Assembly (NCBI RefSeq): GCF_947179515.1 | Contig: NC_067474.1 | Span: 102,113,253-102,177,252, forward strand | Reading direction: 5' to 3' | Length of the DNA stretch: 64,000 nucleotides | DNA from: Apodemus sylvaticus | Lineage: Eukaryota; Chordata; Mammalia; Rodentia; Muridae | Part shown: positions 22,637 through 35,913 of the stretch, one piece after another | How positions within the stretch are numbered: position 1 is the first letter of the stretch | Layout of the letters: the number at the start of each line of letters is the position of its first letter | Program-made: the position numbers and the translations under genes | The notes under the pieces: generated by a model | Database searches by the model: none | What the model was told of the DNA's origin: nothing | What the model saw: only the letters and a program-made list of their open reading frames with translations

Positions 22637-23474
22637 ATGTATCCTGCAAGGGAGCATCTTACCGGTAGGGAGTCCCTTGGTTAGAGGGAGCCCTGAGGTC
22701 TGAGGTCACCACCATCTTGGCTCCTGTAACCAAGCAGCCAGCTCAGCCAGGTAAGGAGGGAAAAACAGAGAGAAAGATCAATCAGGACACAGTCCACCTG
22801 GGTTCCTTCTACATGTAGATGCGGGACAGCTCTACAGCTGTCTGGCCATACAAGGGAGCATCTGACCTGCAGTGAATCCTGTGGTTAGAGGGAGTCTTGC
22901 TCTCAGAGATCTGTGCCACTTCTGTCACAAGGATGATCCCACTTTCTGATACTCTCTAGAGAACTGGCAGGGGCTGGTTAATCTCCACTGCCCGATCCAC
23001 CTGATGTGGTTGACCTGTGCCACATCTGACATGAGGAAGATCCAGATACTCTCTAAAGAACTGGCAGGAGCAGGTTATATGACCTTTGTATGTTCTAACA
23101 TGGGGAAGAGCATACTTCCTGATACTCTCTAGAGAACAGGCAGGAGCACAGCATTCAGGAACTGGCAGGAGTAGATCATTCGAGAACTGGCACCAGTAGG
23201 TGCATTTGAACTGGTAGAAGCAGCACATTCGAGAACCAGAATCAGCAGAGCATTTGAAATCTGGCAGCAGCAGAACATTTGAGAAATAGCAGCCTGCAGG
23301 GCATTTGACCCTTGCTAAGTCTGCCACAGGAAAGACCCCATCACCTGACACTTCTGGAGAACCAGCTGTTTACAGGACATTGGTGAGAAAAGGAATCCCA
23401 GGAGTACAGAAACAATGGCCAGCAGGACAGTAAAGATAGAGACAGCAAGACCAGCTAACACCTGAGATAACAAG

Positions 23475-24350
23475 ATGGCCAAAGGCAAATGCAAGACCAT
23501 TACCAACAGTAACACAGGCAACATGGCACCATCAGAACCCCGTTCTCCTGCAACAGCAAATCCTGCATACTCCATCACATCAGAAAAGCAAGAGACAATT
23601 TTAAAATCATATCTCACATGGTTGATGGAGGACTTCAAGAAGGACATAAATAATTCCCTTAAAGAAATACAGGAGAGCATGGGTCAACAGGTAGAAGCAC
23701 ATAAAGAGGCAATACAAAAATCCAATAGGGAATTATAGGAGAACATGGGTCAACATGTAGAAGCCCTTAATGAGGAATCATAAAAATCCCTGAAAGGAAC
23801 ACAGGAGAACATGGGTCAACTGGTAGAAGCCCTTAAAGACGAATCACAAAAATTCCTTAAAGAATTTCAGGAAAGAACAAACAAACAAGTGAAGGGACTC
23901 AGCAAAACTATCCAGGATCTAAAACTGGAAATAGAATCAATAAAGAAGTCACAAAGTGAAACATCTCTGAACATAGAAAACCTTGGAAAGAATTCAGGAG
24001 TCATAGACACAAGCATCAACAACAGAATACAAGAACAAGAGATAGAAGAAAGTATCTCAGATGCTGAAGATTCCATAAAAAACATTGACTCAACAGTCAA
24101 AGAAAATGCAAAATGCAAAAAGCTTGTAACCCAAAACATCCAGGACACAATGAGAAGACCAAACCTAAGGATTATAGGTATAGATGAGAGTGAAGATTTA
24201 CAACTGAAAGGACCAGCTAATATCTTCAACAAAATTATGGAAGAAAACTTCCCTAACCTAAAGAGAGAGTTGCCTATGAACATAAAAGAAGCCTACAGAA
24301 CGCCAAACAGATTGGACCACAGCAGGAATACATTGACGCAAAAATATTGA
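23475..24350 (+). pseudogene. LINE-1 ORF1 remnant, unit 2
   Basis: Same frame and same two internal stops as unit 1 (TAG 23736-23738, TAA about 23781-23783), with only a few residue changes such as Lys for Asn in the Ala-Lys-Cys-Lys region. Confidence 0.87.
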
Positions 24351-24355
24351 ACAAA

Positions 24356-25503
24356 ATCTTGTTCAACTGAATCCAAGAATGCATCAAAACTATAATTCAG
24401 CACAATCAGGTAAGCTTCATCCCAGGGATGCAGGGATGGTTCAATATATAGAAATCTGTCAATGTAAACCACTGCATAAACAAACTAAAGGAAAAAAAAC
24501 ACATGGTCATTTCAATAGATGCTGTAATGACTTTTGGCAAAATCCAGCATCCCTTCATGATAAAACTCTTGGAGAGATCAGGAATCCAAGGCCCATACCT
24601 AAACATAGTGAAAGCAATATACTGCAAACTAGTAGCCAACATCAAGTTAAATAGAGAGAAAATTGAAGCAATCCCACTAAAGTTGGGGACCAGACAAATC
24701 TGCCCACTCTCTCCCTATCTACTCAATATAGTACTAGGAAGTCCTAGCCAGAGCAAGCAGGCAGCAAAAGGAGGTCAAAGGTATACAAATTGGAAAGGAA
24801 TAAGTCAAAATATCACTATTTTCAGATGATATGATAGTATACTTAAGCAAACCTAGGACTTCCACCAGAGAGCTCCTAAAGCTGATAAACAACTTCAGCA
24901 AAGTGGCTGGATAGAAAATTAACTCAAGAAAATCAGCAGCCTTCCTCTAGTCAAAGGATAAACAAGAGGAGAAAGAAATTAGGGAAATGACACCTTTCAT
25001 AATAGCCCCAAATAATATGTCATACCTAGGTGTGACCCTAATGAAGCAAGGGAAAGATCTATATGATAAGAACTTTAAATCTCTGAAGAAAGAAATTGAA
25101 GAAAGTCTCAGAAGGTGGAAAGATCTCCCATGTTCATGGATTGGTAGAATCAATGTAGTAAAAATGGCCATCTTGCCAAAAGCAATCTACAGATTCAATG
25201 CAATCCCCATCAAAATCCCATATCAATTCTTCATAGATACAGAAAGAGCAATTCTCATATTCATCTGGAATAACAAAATACCCAGGACAGCAAAAACTAT
25301 TCTGCCCAACAAAAGATCTTCTGGGGGAATCACCATCCCTGACCTCAAGCTCTACTACAGAGCAGTAGTAATAAACTGTTTGTTATTGGTATGCAGACAG
25401 GCAGGAAGATCAATGAAATAGAATTGAAGACCCAAAAATGAACCCAAACACCTATGGTCACTTGTTATTTGACAAAGGGGCTAAAAACATCCAGTGAAAA
25501 AAG
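24356..25503 (+). pseudogene. LINE-1 ORF2 reverse-transcriptase remnant, unit 2
   Basis: Shares the decayed Thr-Phe-Gly-Lys version of the Ala-Phe-Asp-Lys motif with unit 1, while units 3 and 4 keep Ala-Phe-Asp-Lys. The 24987-25421 frame is the downstream ORF2 part. Not functional. Confidence 0.86.
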
Positions 25504-25763
25504 ATATAAGTAAAATAAAAATGATTGTAAAATGAATTACAATGACTTTAAGCACAATACCAGAAGATTTTGTGTTTGTAATAGTTGTGTAAATTTCTAA
25601 CAGAAACTGTAGTTCTGTGGAATAGTGATTAATGACAATTTAAGTGTAATTAAAGAGAAACCTTGTAGAGTAACTTTCTGAGGGCAACATTGAAAGAGAA
25701 AGCAATGATGGAACCCAAACTCTTGAGAAAAAAATGCCCAGACACAGCAGAGAGTGAGGTAAA

Positions 25764-25815
25764 GAAAGTGAAAAGAGAATTGGGGAGCAAGGGGAGGGAA
25801 TTCAGAAAGGGGAAA
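25764..25815 (+). promoter_or_regulatory. Virus-response-type enhancer, interferon copy 2
   Basis: GAAAGTGAAAAG followed by GAATTGG and a GGGGAAAC block; unchanged from copy 1 across the core. Confidence 0.75.
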
Positions 25816-25829
25816 CTTGTGTTTGCCCC

Positions 25830-25837
25830 TATTTAAG
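25830..25837 (+). promoter_or_regulatory. TATA box, interferon copy 2
   Basis: TATTTAAG; the following base context is AGAG instead of ATAG in copies 1, 3 and 4. Confidence 0.8.
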
Positions 25838-25925
25838 AGAGATGCACACAGCAGGCTTGTCAGACAACCTAGAAGAAAAGACTCAAACACAGCCCAGAGA
25901 GCCATCAGCATCTGCAAGACTCACA

Positions 25926-26477
25926 ATGGCCAGGTTCTGTCCTTTCCTCATGATCCTGATAGTGATGACCTACTGGTCAACCTGCTCTCTAGGATGTGAC
26001 CTGTCCCAGATTTTTAACCTCCAGAACTTGACTCTTCTGGAACAAAAGAGAACACTCTCCCCTGTCTCCTGCCTGAAGGACAGGAAGGACTTTGGATTCT
26101 CCTTGGAGAAGTTGGATGCCCAGCAGATCCAGAAGGCTCAAGTCATCCCTGTCCTGCGAGATCTTGCCCAGCAGATCTTGAACCTCTTCAGATCAAAGGA
26201 GTCATCTGCTGTTTGGAATGCAATCCTCCTAGATGCATTCTGCAATGACCTCTACCGGCAGCTCAATGTCTTCAAAGACTGTGTGCAGCAGTTGGGGATG
26301 CAGGAACCTCCCCTGACCCAGGAAAACCCCAGGATGATTATGAAGAAATACTTTGAAAGGATCACTGTGTACCTGAGAAAGAAGAAACACAGCCCCTGTG
26401 CCTGGGAGGTAGTCAGAGCAGATGTCTGGTTAGCCTCATCCAAGTTGCAGGCAAGACTGAGTGAGGAGCAGGAGTGA
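25926..26477 (+). CDS. Type I interferon (IFN-alpha-like subfamily), copy 2
   Basis: Second 183-residue interferon precursor, intact. It has the same signal peptide, the four disulfide cysteines (24, 49, 119, 158) and the free Cys106 as copy 1. It differs from copy 1 by only three residues by eye: Leu44 for Pro, Gln83 for Lys and Asn98 for Lys. Asn98 restores the first base of the family sequon, but position 100 is Ile, so Asn98-Ala-Ile is still not glycosylatable. Asp118, Asp166 and Trp168 are shared with copy 1 only. Promoter, AU-rich element and AATAAA are all present, and the frame is kept, so I expect an expressed virus-inducible secreted cytokine. This is inferred from conservation; expression is not visible here. 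Confidence 0.92.
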   Translation: MARFCPFLMILIVMTYWSTCSLGCDLSQIFNLQNLTLLEQKRTLSPVSCLKDRKDFGFSLEKLDAQQIQKAQVIPVLRDLAQQILNLFRSKESSAVWNAILLDAFCNDLYRQLNVFKDCVQQLGMQEPPLTQENPRMIMKKYFERITVYLRKKKHSPCAWEVVRADVWLASSKLQARLSEEQE

Positions 26478-26658
26478 GTCCTGAGACAAAGTGGAGAGGA
26501 CATCCCCTGGAATAGAACACTGCATCTCACAGTATAAGCTTTCCTTTAAAACTCTCATTGCTTTCAGTTAGAATACAATCAACCTCCCTATATGTTTCAG
26601 TAATATTCATAAATTATTTTTATTATGGAAAACCATGTTTGTATCTGCACCATTTGCT

Positions 26659-26700
26659 CTTATTTATTTATTTACTTATCTATTTATTTATCTATTTATT
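26659..26700 (+). promoter_or_regulatory. AU-rich element, interferon copy 2
   Basis: ATTTA-containing run, about 12 bp shorter than in copy 1, with fewer overlapping pentamers. Confidence 0.78.
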
Positions 26701-26795
26701 GTGCTGTTAATACTTTAAGGCATTTATGTTAGATATTTCAGTCATATCTTTTAATGTAGCAAATTATCATTTTCAGTTAAATTATTTTGTATTCA

Positions 26796-26801
26796 AATAA
26801 A
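26796..26801 (+). promoter_or_regulatory. Poly(A) signal, interferon copy 2
   Basis: AATAAA at the equivalent place to copy 1, about 320 nt after the stop. Confidence 0.6.
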
Positions 26802-27433
26802 TTTGCTTTATAAGATACTTTTGATTAGTTAATTTGGTATCTCTTTAACATTATCCAATATTTTGAACATTAGAGCCTTCACTATAAATCTTGTACGAAT
26901 GAACAGTTTTCCAAATATCAGAGAAGATAGACACATACTCTGTACAGTACTCAGACAAACCCTAAATATTTTCATCTTCTTCTCTATACTATTCTGTATT
27001 CTTTTGGATGCACAGACAGTATACTGTACAGTAGAAAGCCAGAGAATCTTTCTCCTGTCAGATTTCTTCGTCCACCTTGACCAAATAGTGCATGGATTAA
27101 TTTAGGATCTGATTTTCTGGTCTCATGTACCTATCATCTACTCTTATCATTAATGAGTTTAATTGTTTTGAGGTCTAAATAGGAGGGAGACCATGTACAG
27201 TAACACAAAACACATCAAGAAGAATGACTAGCCTGCCTATATAGTACAGAAAAGCAAGACAAGTAGAACCTGGAAGTTAACCCAATTCATAATAGCCTTA
27301 TAAACCAGTCCTGGGAATAAATCCCAGCAGGAAAGTAAAATGATTTTAAAATCAACCCTTTGAAATACCACTGTTCCTTTTCTATTTCCTGGACCTTTCC
27401 TCTTCCCTTTTTCTACTTCTTTGTCTGATACTG

Positions 27434-27489
27434 TTTCTCCCTCTCCTACTCCTCTTCCTCCTTCTCCTCCTTCTCCTCCTGCTCCTCAT
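27434..27489. repeat. Polypyrimidine tract, unit 2
   Basis: CCT/CTT-rich run, nearly the same as in unit 1. Confidence 0.85.
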
Positions 27490-27565
27490 CTTGAAAGGAT
27501 TGAAAATAATACAGCCTAACTCTAATGACCCCAAGAAGTCAGAAGTTTAAAATGCTATCTCGCTT

Positions 27566-28076
27566 TGTTAGAAACTAGGAAAAAATTCACATTCCAGAGC
27601 CCTCCATGCTGTTTAGAGCTAGCAGAAAGGCATTGAATAGGTGATCCTGGCCCCGTAAGGTAACTGGAAGTGGGCTAAGCTTATCTTGCTTCTGTAAATT
27701 GCTTACACCATTACCCCTATGCAGGAGTTCACACAGCTATAGACATTCAAGAAAATAGGAAACTAATTGGTCCACTCAGCATGGGCTCCGATAATTTAAA
27801 CTGATTGGCTCATATTTCGCAGACTCTCCATGCCAAGAGATGATTGGTTTCTGATTCGCGGGCTTTGTCGAAAACTTATAAAAGCTCTTCCAATTCGCAA
27901 TTCGGCACCTGTGCCCAGAGTCTTCTAACCCTGCGGGGTGTACAGTTGTAGTACCCAGAATTCTGGAATAAATATCCCTCATGTTATTGCATCGAGACCA
28001 TTTCTTGCGAGTGATTTGGGTGTCGCCTTCCAGGGCGTAGGGTTCTGCAGCACCCTTGGTCTTTGGGGGTCTTACA
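27566..28076 (+). mobile_element. Endogenous-retrovirus LTR, unit 2
   Basis: TGTTAGA...TCTTACA ends kept. TATAAAA is intact, and the polyadenylation signal reads AATAAATATCCC near 27968. No internal retroviral genes. Confidence 0.72.
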
Positions 28077-28084
28077 TTTTGTGG

Positions 28085-28127
28085 TGCCCTCACTGCCACG
28101 GCCTGGGTTCGATTCCCACTCAGGGAA
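28085..28127 (+). other. tRNA-Glu-like 3' half, unit 2
   Basis: The best preserved copy of this fragment: it has the exact T-loop text GGTTCGATTCC and CCACGGCC stem sequence, closer to a genuine tRNA-Glu than units 1 and 3. A small rearrangement (GTGGTGCCC) marks its 5' edge. Confidence 0.6.
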
Positions 28128-28819
28128 TTAGCTTCTAGGCTAATATCCATTTATCAGTGAGTGCATACCATGAGTGTTCTATTGAGACTGGGTTACCTCA
28201 CTTAGGATGATCTTCTCCTGTTCCATCTATTTGTCTATGAATTTCACGAATTCATTTTTTTAATGGCTGAATAGTACTCCATTGTGTATAAATACCACCT
28301 TTTCTGTATCCATTCCTCTGTCGAGGGACATCTGTGTTCTTTCCAGCATCTGACTATTATAAATAGGGCTGCTATGAACATAGTGGAGCATGTATCCTTG
28401 TTACATACTGGGGAGTCCTCTGGGTATATGCCCAGGAGTGGTATAGTGGGGTCCTCTGGAAGTATCATTCCCAGTTTTCTGAGGAACTGCCAGACTAACT
28501 TCCAACAGAGAGGGCTTATAACCAAGATATACAAAGAACTCAAGCAGGTAGACTCCAGAGAGCCAAATATTCCCCTTAAAAAATGGGGTACAGAGATAAA
28601 CAAAGAATTTTCACCTGAGGAATATGGAATGTCTGAGACGCACCTAAAGAAATGTTCACCATCCTTAGTCATCAGGGAAATGCAAATCAAAACAACCCTG
28701 AGATTTCACCACACACCAGTCAGAATGGATAAGATCAAAATTCCAGGAGAAAACAAGTGCTGGAAAAGGTGTGGAGAAAGAGGAACACTCCTCCACTGCT
28801 GGTGGGGTTGCAAGCTGGT
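28128..28819 (-). mobile_element. LINE-1 ORF2 fragment with internal inversion, unit 2
   Basis: Antisense piece 28128-28504 and sense piece 28505-28819 joined at the same point as in unit 1. Confidence 0.82.
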
Positions 28820-30290
28820 TCTTTGAACTTCTAGTTGTGCATGGTATAGCACCATCTCTCTGAGCATGGGTAGACACTCTCAGGGGCCCCATCCCTGAGG
28901 ATACCTGAATCTCCTTCTCTCATTGCCATCAGTGACATAGTTCTCATGTGGAAGTGGAATTGCCTCCATTTTCCAAGCTGATATTTTGTCTGGCTTGGTC
29001 TTGTTCACACAGTCGTAGCCACTCTCAGTCCACATGATTAACTACTCTGTTGTGTCTGAGAATGTGACTTTGCTGCAGGCATCCACTGCCTCTGGCTCTT
29101 CCAATTCTTCTAGTCCTTTTCTTTAATGATCCCCAAGGCCAGGAAATTAGCCCTTTGCTTTCTGCTTATTGACTAGCTGTGAGTAGCTCTGTTCATTGAT
29201 ATGGACTGCAAGGGGGGTTCTGCAGTAAGCATTGGCCAGTGCACAAATCCTCTCTTAGATGTTAGCTCTAATTTCAAATCAGGTACTGTGACAGTATGAA
29301 CACAGTACTGCTTTTGTTCTTTGTTATCTTCGTGGCATCACGTATATCATAAGCATGATACTTCTGAGAGAAATATTAAGGAAAGTTTTATTTGTTTTGC
29401 ATTAACACTGAAGATTACCTGAAAATATAGTCAATTTCTTAGCATTATCCTATTAATAGACACAGTTATTGTCCTTTGTGTCTTAGTAGCTAATATTTTT
29501 GCTACTACTTTATCATTTAGATGGCATCTCAGTTCCTTTTTCAGCTTTCATTTTCAATGAGATCATATTTTTGGTTCAGTGCCACAAACCAACACTAGAG
29601 TTTACTTTCTAGGAAAGTAGAGAAGAGAAATAGAACAGAATTGGAGATGTCGACCATCATACCAATACCTCAGGAAAGAAGAAAGAGTAAATGGAAAGTA
29701 CAGACAGTTGAAGCACTGAAAGCCCTTGCTGTCAGTCACAATTAACAGAACATCTCTGCCATTAGGTACACTGAGCATGGAAGATGAATCACTAAAATCA
29801 CTATTCAATAAGTATTGCTGGCTGACAAATATATAGGCATCAGTGTCTTAGGCTGAAACTAAATGTGCAATTACAGATAAATGTATATAATATAGAGTAT
29901 GTATAATGTGCAATAGCAGAACAGACTATATGTAATTATAGTCATATGTGTGAACATACAGCATTCTTTTTGATAGACTCACAGTACCTCCCTGCTGTCC
30001 CACACCCACCGTTCACTGTCACTGTCCTTGTTCCCGCCTCCCTGATGCAGAATGCCCCAGTGTGTGCTCCTCATTCTCCCCTCATTACCCAGTCCCGCTC
30101 ACCATACAGCTGCTGTCTATTACATCTTGAGTGATGACTGGAGTTTTTTTCTTAAAACATATAACCACCCTTGAAACCAGAATGAAGGAGTTCAAGGCTT
30201 GAATGAAACTCTCATGTATAAGAATTTCCTCTTAATTTTAGACCTTAGACAACATTCTTCTAATGGCCTAATGCTTTCTGTTTCAACAAA
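28820..30290. other. Gene-free tail of unit 2
   Basis: No gene or named repeat recognised. A ~20-bp loss near 29455 removes part of a sequence kept in units 1 and 3. Confidence 0.5.
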
Positions 30291-30428
30291 GAAAAGGGAA
30301 AACAAAAAAAGGTAAAAGACAGAAAAAAAAGAGAAAGAAGTACTGGAAACCAAAAAGAGGAAGGATGGAAGAGGAAGAAAGGAGAAAGAAGGAAAGAAAG
30401 AAGAAGGGAAGGAAGAAAGGAAAAGGAA
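30291..30428. repeat. GA/A-rich purine tract, unit 2
   Basis: Imperfect (GAAA)n/(GGAA)n run, slightly shorter than in unit 1. Confidence 0.85.
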
Positions 30429-32188
30429 ACCAAATGTTCAATTATGAAGAAAATTTAGAGGAGAAGAGAGCCACCTACTGGTCTGGCCTGCAAAGAACAA
30501 AGAAAATCCAAGCTTGCAATTTCTTTACAAAATTGTTCCCTGGCAAAGTTTCCTCCACACTAAAACACACCCATCCACAGAAGAACTGACTTCAGTCTGG
30601 AAGAGTCCATTCCCTTCCAACTCATCTTAGGACAGGAAATATGTCTGGTCCACAGGTCATGTGTTCTGAGCAATGGACAGATAAGTCTGAATAAGAAGTC
30701 TGTGTGTCCTTTCCCTCTGGCCTCCTATAAGTGAAGTTCTCTGGAGAAGGAGAGGTCTGTGTGCAGTCCCCTTAGTAGGGATTCCCAGCCAAACTCACAT
30801 CATTTTGATCAATAGATAATGCATTGTGAAACTGAGACAACTAACCCTGCACTAGGAATGCTGTAAAATAGCATGTGAACCCACAGAAGAGTTTCTTCAC
30901 CTGCTGCTCTGCCTGCTGAGGCCAGCAACATTGAGTTCAATCAATGCACTGAACTATGACTGTCTTTTGATCTGTGACCTCAAGAGTTCAGGTAACCTAC
31001 TCCACAATGGCACATGTACATGGTGCAATGTGAATCTGTGTTCCATGCATGATCATTCTTAATTGATGCCGATTAACTTAATTTATACTTCTATTGGGAC
31101 ACCAAGATCTATGGTTTACAGGGGCATGGCTCAACATTTCAGGGGCTATTGACCCCTCAATCTTTTTGAATTTTGAAGGACACTTGAACAGAGGAATACA
31201 ATGTGTATCTGTATGTAGAACTGCCAAGGAAATGCTACAACTTCATCATCTCCTCTTAAGAGTAAGCTGTCAATTACAACAATTCCTCCTTGATGTTTTG
31301 TTCTTCCCTTTGACTCCATGGTCAGGAGAAAGATGTTTTTGTCTCTTTGAGTGACGAACATGCTCATATGAGTGTTCTTCAATGGGAGGTGAGAATTCAG
31401 TAATAATTGTCAGTGATAAGGACATTTATTGGTAATCTGTGTCTTTGCAGAAAACCAAGTGATATCATGGTGAGTTGCAGATCTGGTAATTGAAGAAGTC
31501 TTTGCTGGGGATTATATTTATTGGATAATGGACATTGGTGTGATTGCTAAACATGTTTCAGATTTGACTCCCTGTGTTCTTCCTTTTTTGGTTACTTTTA
31601 GTGCAATTTTCACCACTGTCATGGTTAATAATAAAAATGTTATGAAATAGCTCCAGATAGCGCCCTGCTCAAAAACCATATAATGTCATATTGTATTTCA
31701 CAACTTTAATTCAATAACTTGTTTTTATTAAAGAAAATTTGGGAATCAAGTCACAGAAAAGAAAGGACTGAAACAGTAGAATGCATTAGCTGAGCTGTCA
31801 TTCCTGCACACATAAACAGACTTGTTTCAATGCACACCCAGTTCACACAGAAAGGACCTTAGAGTCAGGGAGCATCACACAGCTGTCCATGAAGACATAT
31901 CTGTGTACAGTAACACTGTAAGCTGGACACTGCCACGTTTGTCAAGCTTCAGGACTGAGAGAGTAAAATTGCCCATATCCAATTCTCCGTGTCTGCTCTT
32001 CCTGAGTTGCAGTGACCGATACCCACTGTTGTAGAGCAGGGCACAGTATCATCTTAGTTAGAGAGGCAGTCCACCTGAATGATCTGACCAACATCTGTGT
32101 GAAATGATTGAGCTGGAAGGCCAGTGTGAGGCACTGTGAGGAAGGCATCAGGAAGAGAGTGATTGTGTGTACTTCACACCCATCTCTG

Positions 32189-32192
<4 letters not shown>

Positions 32193-32237
<45 letters not shown>
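32193..32237. repeat. (CA)n microsatellite, unit 3
   Basis: Pure CA run of about 45 bp without the CTCG breaks seen in the other units. Confidence 0.95.
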
Positions 32238-33397
32238 CACTTGTACAGACCAGCACATCTAAAACTCTTTGCACTTACAGATGAGTTGAAGCCTATTCAC
32301 TGCTTTCTCAATTACCAGATAAAGTTTATCTGGTCATATATCAAGATCCTTGATACAAGGAGTTCAGTTTTTTAATAGGATAAAGAATGTGGATCAGTTT
32401 TCTTTCTTTTAGAGGCAAACATCTATTGAGAAGAACATCGTTTGTTGAAGATGGTCTCTTATTTCCAGTGTGTACTTTTGTATCCTTTCTTAAAAATGAG
32501 ATTTCAGTAAGTGTAAAGAATTGTGACTGGGTTATGTATTCTAATCCCTAAGTCTATCATCTCTTTATATTCCAATCCTATGCTCTTTTTAGCATCATAG
32601 ATCTGTAATACATTGTGAGTTCAAGGCTGGTGACACCTGAACCCATTCTTTTATTTTCCAGTATTGCTATAGACCTTGTACTCATTTCGTGAATAATAGT
32701 TAATTTTAATGAACTGCAACATATAGTTGTTACAGGATTTAGATTATAAAATCCCTATTGTACACACATGCTGTGTGTTCACATTTGCATGTGCATACAT
32801 TGGGACAAGATGTTAATCAATGTCAAGGTTTTACATGATTTTTTTTGACTGGATCTCTCACTTCAGTGAGGGTTCACCATTGCTTCCAGACTGATTGGCT
32901 TGTGAGCTTGTGGTGGCTGTTCTTGGATGTCAACTTGACTAAATGTGGAATTAGCTGACAGTCCAAAAGGTAGGCGCACACCTGTGATTTGGATTTGCTT
33001 AACTTGGAAAGAGAAAATCCACTTCTAATCAGGATCTCTAAAATGCGAAGATACAATTTTAATTTGGATCTTTGAGGTATGAAGTATCCGCTCTTTGATA
33101 AGCCAGGCCTTCTGCTGGAAGTCTATGTAAACACTTGAAGGAAAGATGCTTTTGCTGTTTGTCTGTGTGCTTTTTCCTTGCTAGCAATCTGTTCCTTCAC
33201 TGATATTAGAGCCTAATGTTATTAGAATCTGGCACATAGTGAATACAAGCTAGGAAATCTATCTTAGTGAAGAATTACTGGATTCTTTGAATTTACACTC
33301 ATAGGCAGACATTTTCTAAGTTGTTTGGACTTCATCCTGTAAGCCATTCTAATACCACACATGTAATACACATGTGCGTGTATATTTCATATAAATA

Positions 33398-33536
<139 letters not shown>

Positions 33537-34539
33537 GATTCTATAAATTCAAGAACTTTGGAAAACACTGACTAGTACACTATTCCAGGTACATGCCTCC
33601 CCCTAGTGCCTAGTGTCAGGATTACAGACATGTTCTCCTCCACAATGCTTTATGTGATTTCTGAGAAACCAGTCAGCTATTTTTTTTAATTTACTATAAC
33701 AACTTTCCTAAGTCAGCTATCTCTCCTATTGCCTATTTTAGTTTTTATGTAAGACTCCAAAATTTACAGTATTTGTGCCTGAAAAAGTACAAATCACAGT
33801 GATATTCACAAAAAATAAGTGATAAATAATGACACTGATATTTAACTTGTAAAAAAGGGAGATTGTGCTGTTTTCTTCAGGAAACCAAATAAGTAAGACA
33901 GAGTTTCTGATTCTTCAGTTCATTGAGATGGACACAAAACATTATGAGTAGTCCTGCTTCATTTTCGTCTCTGTGAAATGACACAGAGAAAAAATGAAAG
34001 AAAAAAATGAGGATCTCCAAGCAAACACTGTGGTGTGAATACTGGTCTGTTGGCATATAAATCATCCAGGACTTTTTTTGTCAGGTGCTTTGGAGTCAAG
34101 AATGTACAATAGTGTAGTAAATTTCTGAGAGTAAAAGCAAAGTGCTGAACTGCTTGAATAAGATTTGAAAGTGATAGTACATAGGTAGCTAAGACACCTA
34201 GTACAAATAAAACAAAATCAGAACAATATTCCATGCAATGAGAGAAAATCAGGAAAATGGTGCTATAAACACAGAGAAGAAATCTTAAGCTGAAAAGAAT
34301 TCAGTATGTCAAAAAAAATGTATACAGAGGTCCACAGCACATATGAGGTACCTTTGTCACAAATGAGTGAGCATGAGAAAGTGGGATTGTGTGTTTATGT
34401 GTCTGTGTGAAAGAGAGAAAGATAAACAGAGAGAAAGGGCAGAAGGGAGGAATGGAGGTAGAGAGAGAGATTGAGATTGTATGCATACACAAGCCTGCAA
34501 TGTTGTGATTGTTGTGATGAGGACTCCTGTACAGGCATT

Positions 34540-34995
34540 GGTTCTCTATTGCAACAGATTCTCCTCTCTCCTGCCTGAACGACAGGAAGGACTTTGGATT
34601 CCCCTTGGAGAAGGTGGATGCCCAGCAGATCCTTAAGGCTCAAGCCATCCCTGTCCTGTTTGTGCTGACCCATGAGGTCCGGAACATCTTCACATCAAAG
34701 GACTCATCTGCTGCTTGGAATGCAACCCTCCTAGACTAATTCTGCAATGACCTCCACCAGCAACTCAATGACCTCAAAGCCTGTGTGATGCAGCAGGTCG
34801 GGATGGGGGACAGGAACATCTCAGACCCATGAAGACTCCCTGCTGGCTGTGAGGAAATGCTTCCACAGGATCAATGTATACCTAAGAGAAGAGAAACACA
34901 GCCCCTGTGCCTGAGAGGTGGTCAGAGCAGAAGTCTGGAGGGCCCTCTCTTCCTTAGCCAAGTTGCAGGCAGGTCTTAGTGAGGAGCAGGAGTGA
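34540..34995 (+). pseudogene. Type I interferon pseudogene, copy 3
   Basis: Same TAA (34737-34739) and same Trp-to-TGA change as the other copies. One extra change, CTGAACGAC for CTGAAGGAC, alters the Leu-Lys-Asp motif. The old stop is 34993-34995. Confidence 0.9.
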
Positions 34996-35339
34996 GTCCT
35001 GAGAAAAAATGTAGAGGACTCTCCTGGACTAGGGAACTGTACTTCACTGTCTGGATTCTACAGTCTCAAAAGTATCAGTCATTTTGACATGAATTCAATC
35101 AAGTTGCCTAGATGCTTCTGCAGTCGTGAGCAATGCTTTGTAAATCTCTAAAGGCATTTGTTCTCCATCCATTCAGATTTGTTTATTTATTTAGTATATA
35201 ATTTATTTTCTGCTTTAATTTGATGCAGATTTACATTTTTTGGTATAACAATTACATATATATCCAGTTAATTTTCTATGTTCTATAAATTATTTTTAAA
35301 CAAATCTGTTTTGACTTTTTCATTCTTTACGTCTTTTCA

Positions 35340-35913
35340 AATACTATCAATGTTTTCTTATTGGATATTTTCTTTATTTACATTTCAAATGTTATCCCCT
35401 TTCCTGCCCCACCCAACAAAACCCTATCCCATACTCCCTCTCCCTGCTTCTTTGAGGTTCATTCACCACAAACCCACCCAATTCCACCTCCCCAAACTTG
35501 AATTCTTCTATGTTGGGGCATCAAGCCTTCACAGGACCAAGGACCTCTCCTCCCATTGATGCCTTACAAGGCCATCCTCTGCTACATATGTGGCTGGATC
35601 CATGGGTCCATCCATGTGTATTCCTTGGTTGATGGTTTAGTCCCTGGGAGTTCTGGTGTGTCTGGTTGGTTAACATTGTTGTTCTTCCTATGGGGTTGCA
35701 AATCCCTTCAGCTCCTAGGGTCCTTTCTCTAACTTCTTCATTGGGGACCCAGTGCTCAGTCCAATGGTTGGCTGCCTCTGACTTTGTCAGGCTATGTCAG
35801 ATCATCTCAGAAGACAGCTATATCAGGCTCCTTTCAGCAAGCACTTCTTGGCATCCATAATAGTTTCTAGGTTTGGTGACTGTACACAGGGTGGATCTTT
35901 AATACTATCAATG
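35340..35913 (-). mobile_element. LINE-1 3' end with target-site duplication, unit 3
   Basis: Same insertion; AATACTATCAATG is intact on both sides (35340-35352 and 35901-35913). Confidence 0.88.

Larger units (their letters stand above)
22637..25503 (+). mobile_element. Internally deleted LINE-1, unit 2
   Basis: Same element and same deletion breakpoints as in unit 1: two 5' monomers, the ~25-bp repeat at 23149-23313, then ORF1 and ORF2 remnants. The 3' end is lost at about 25503. Confidence 0.88.
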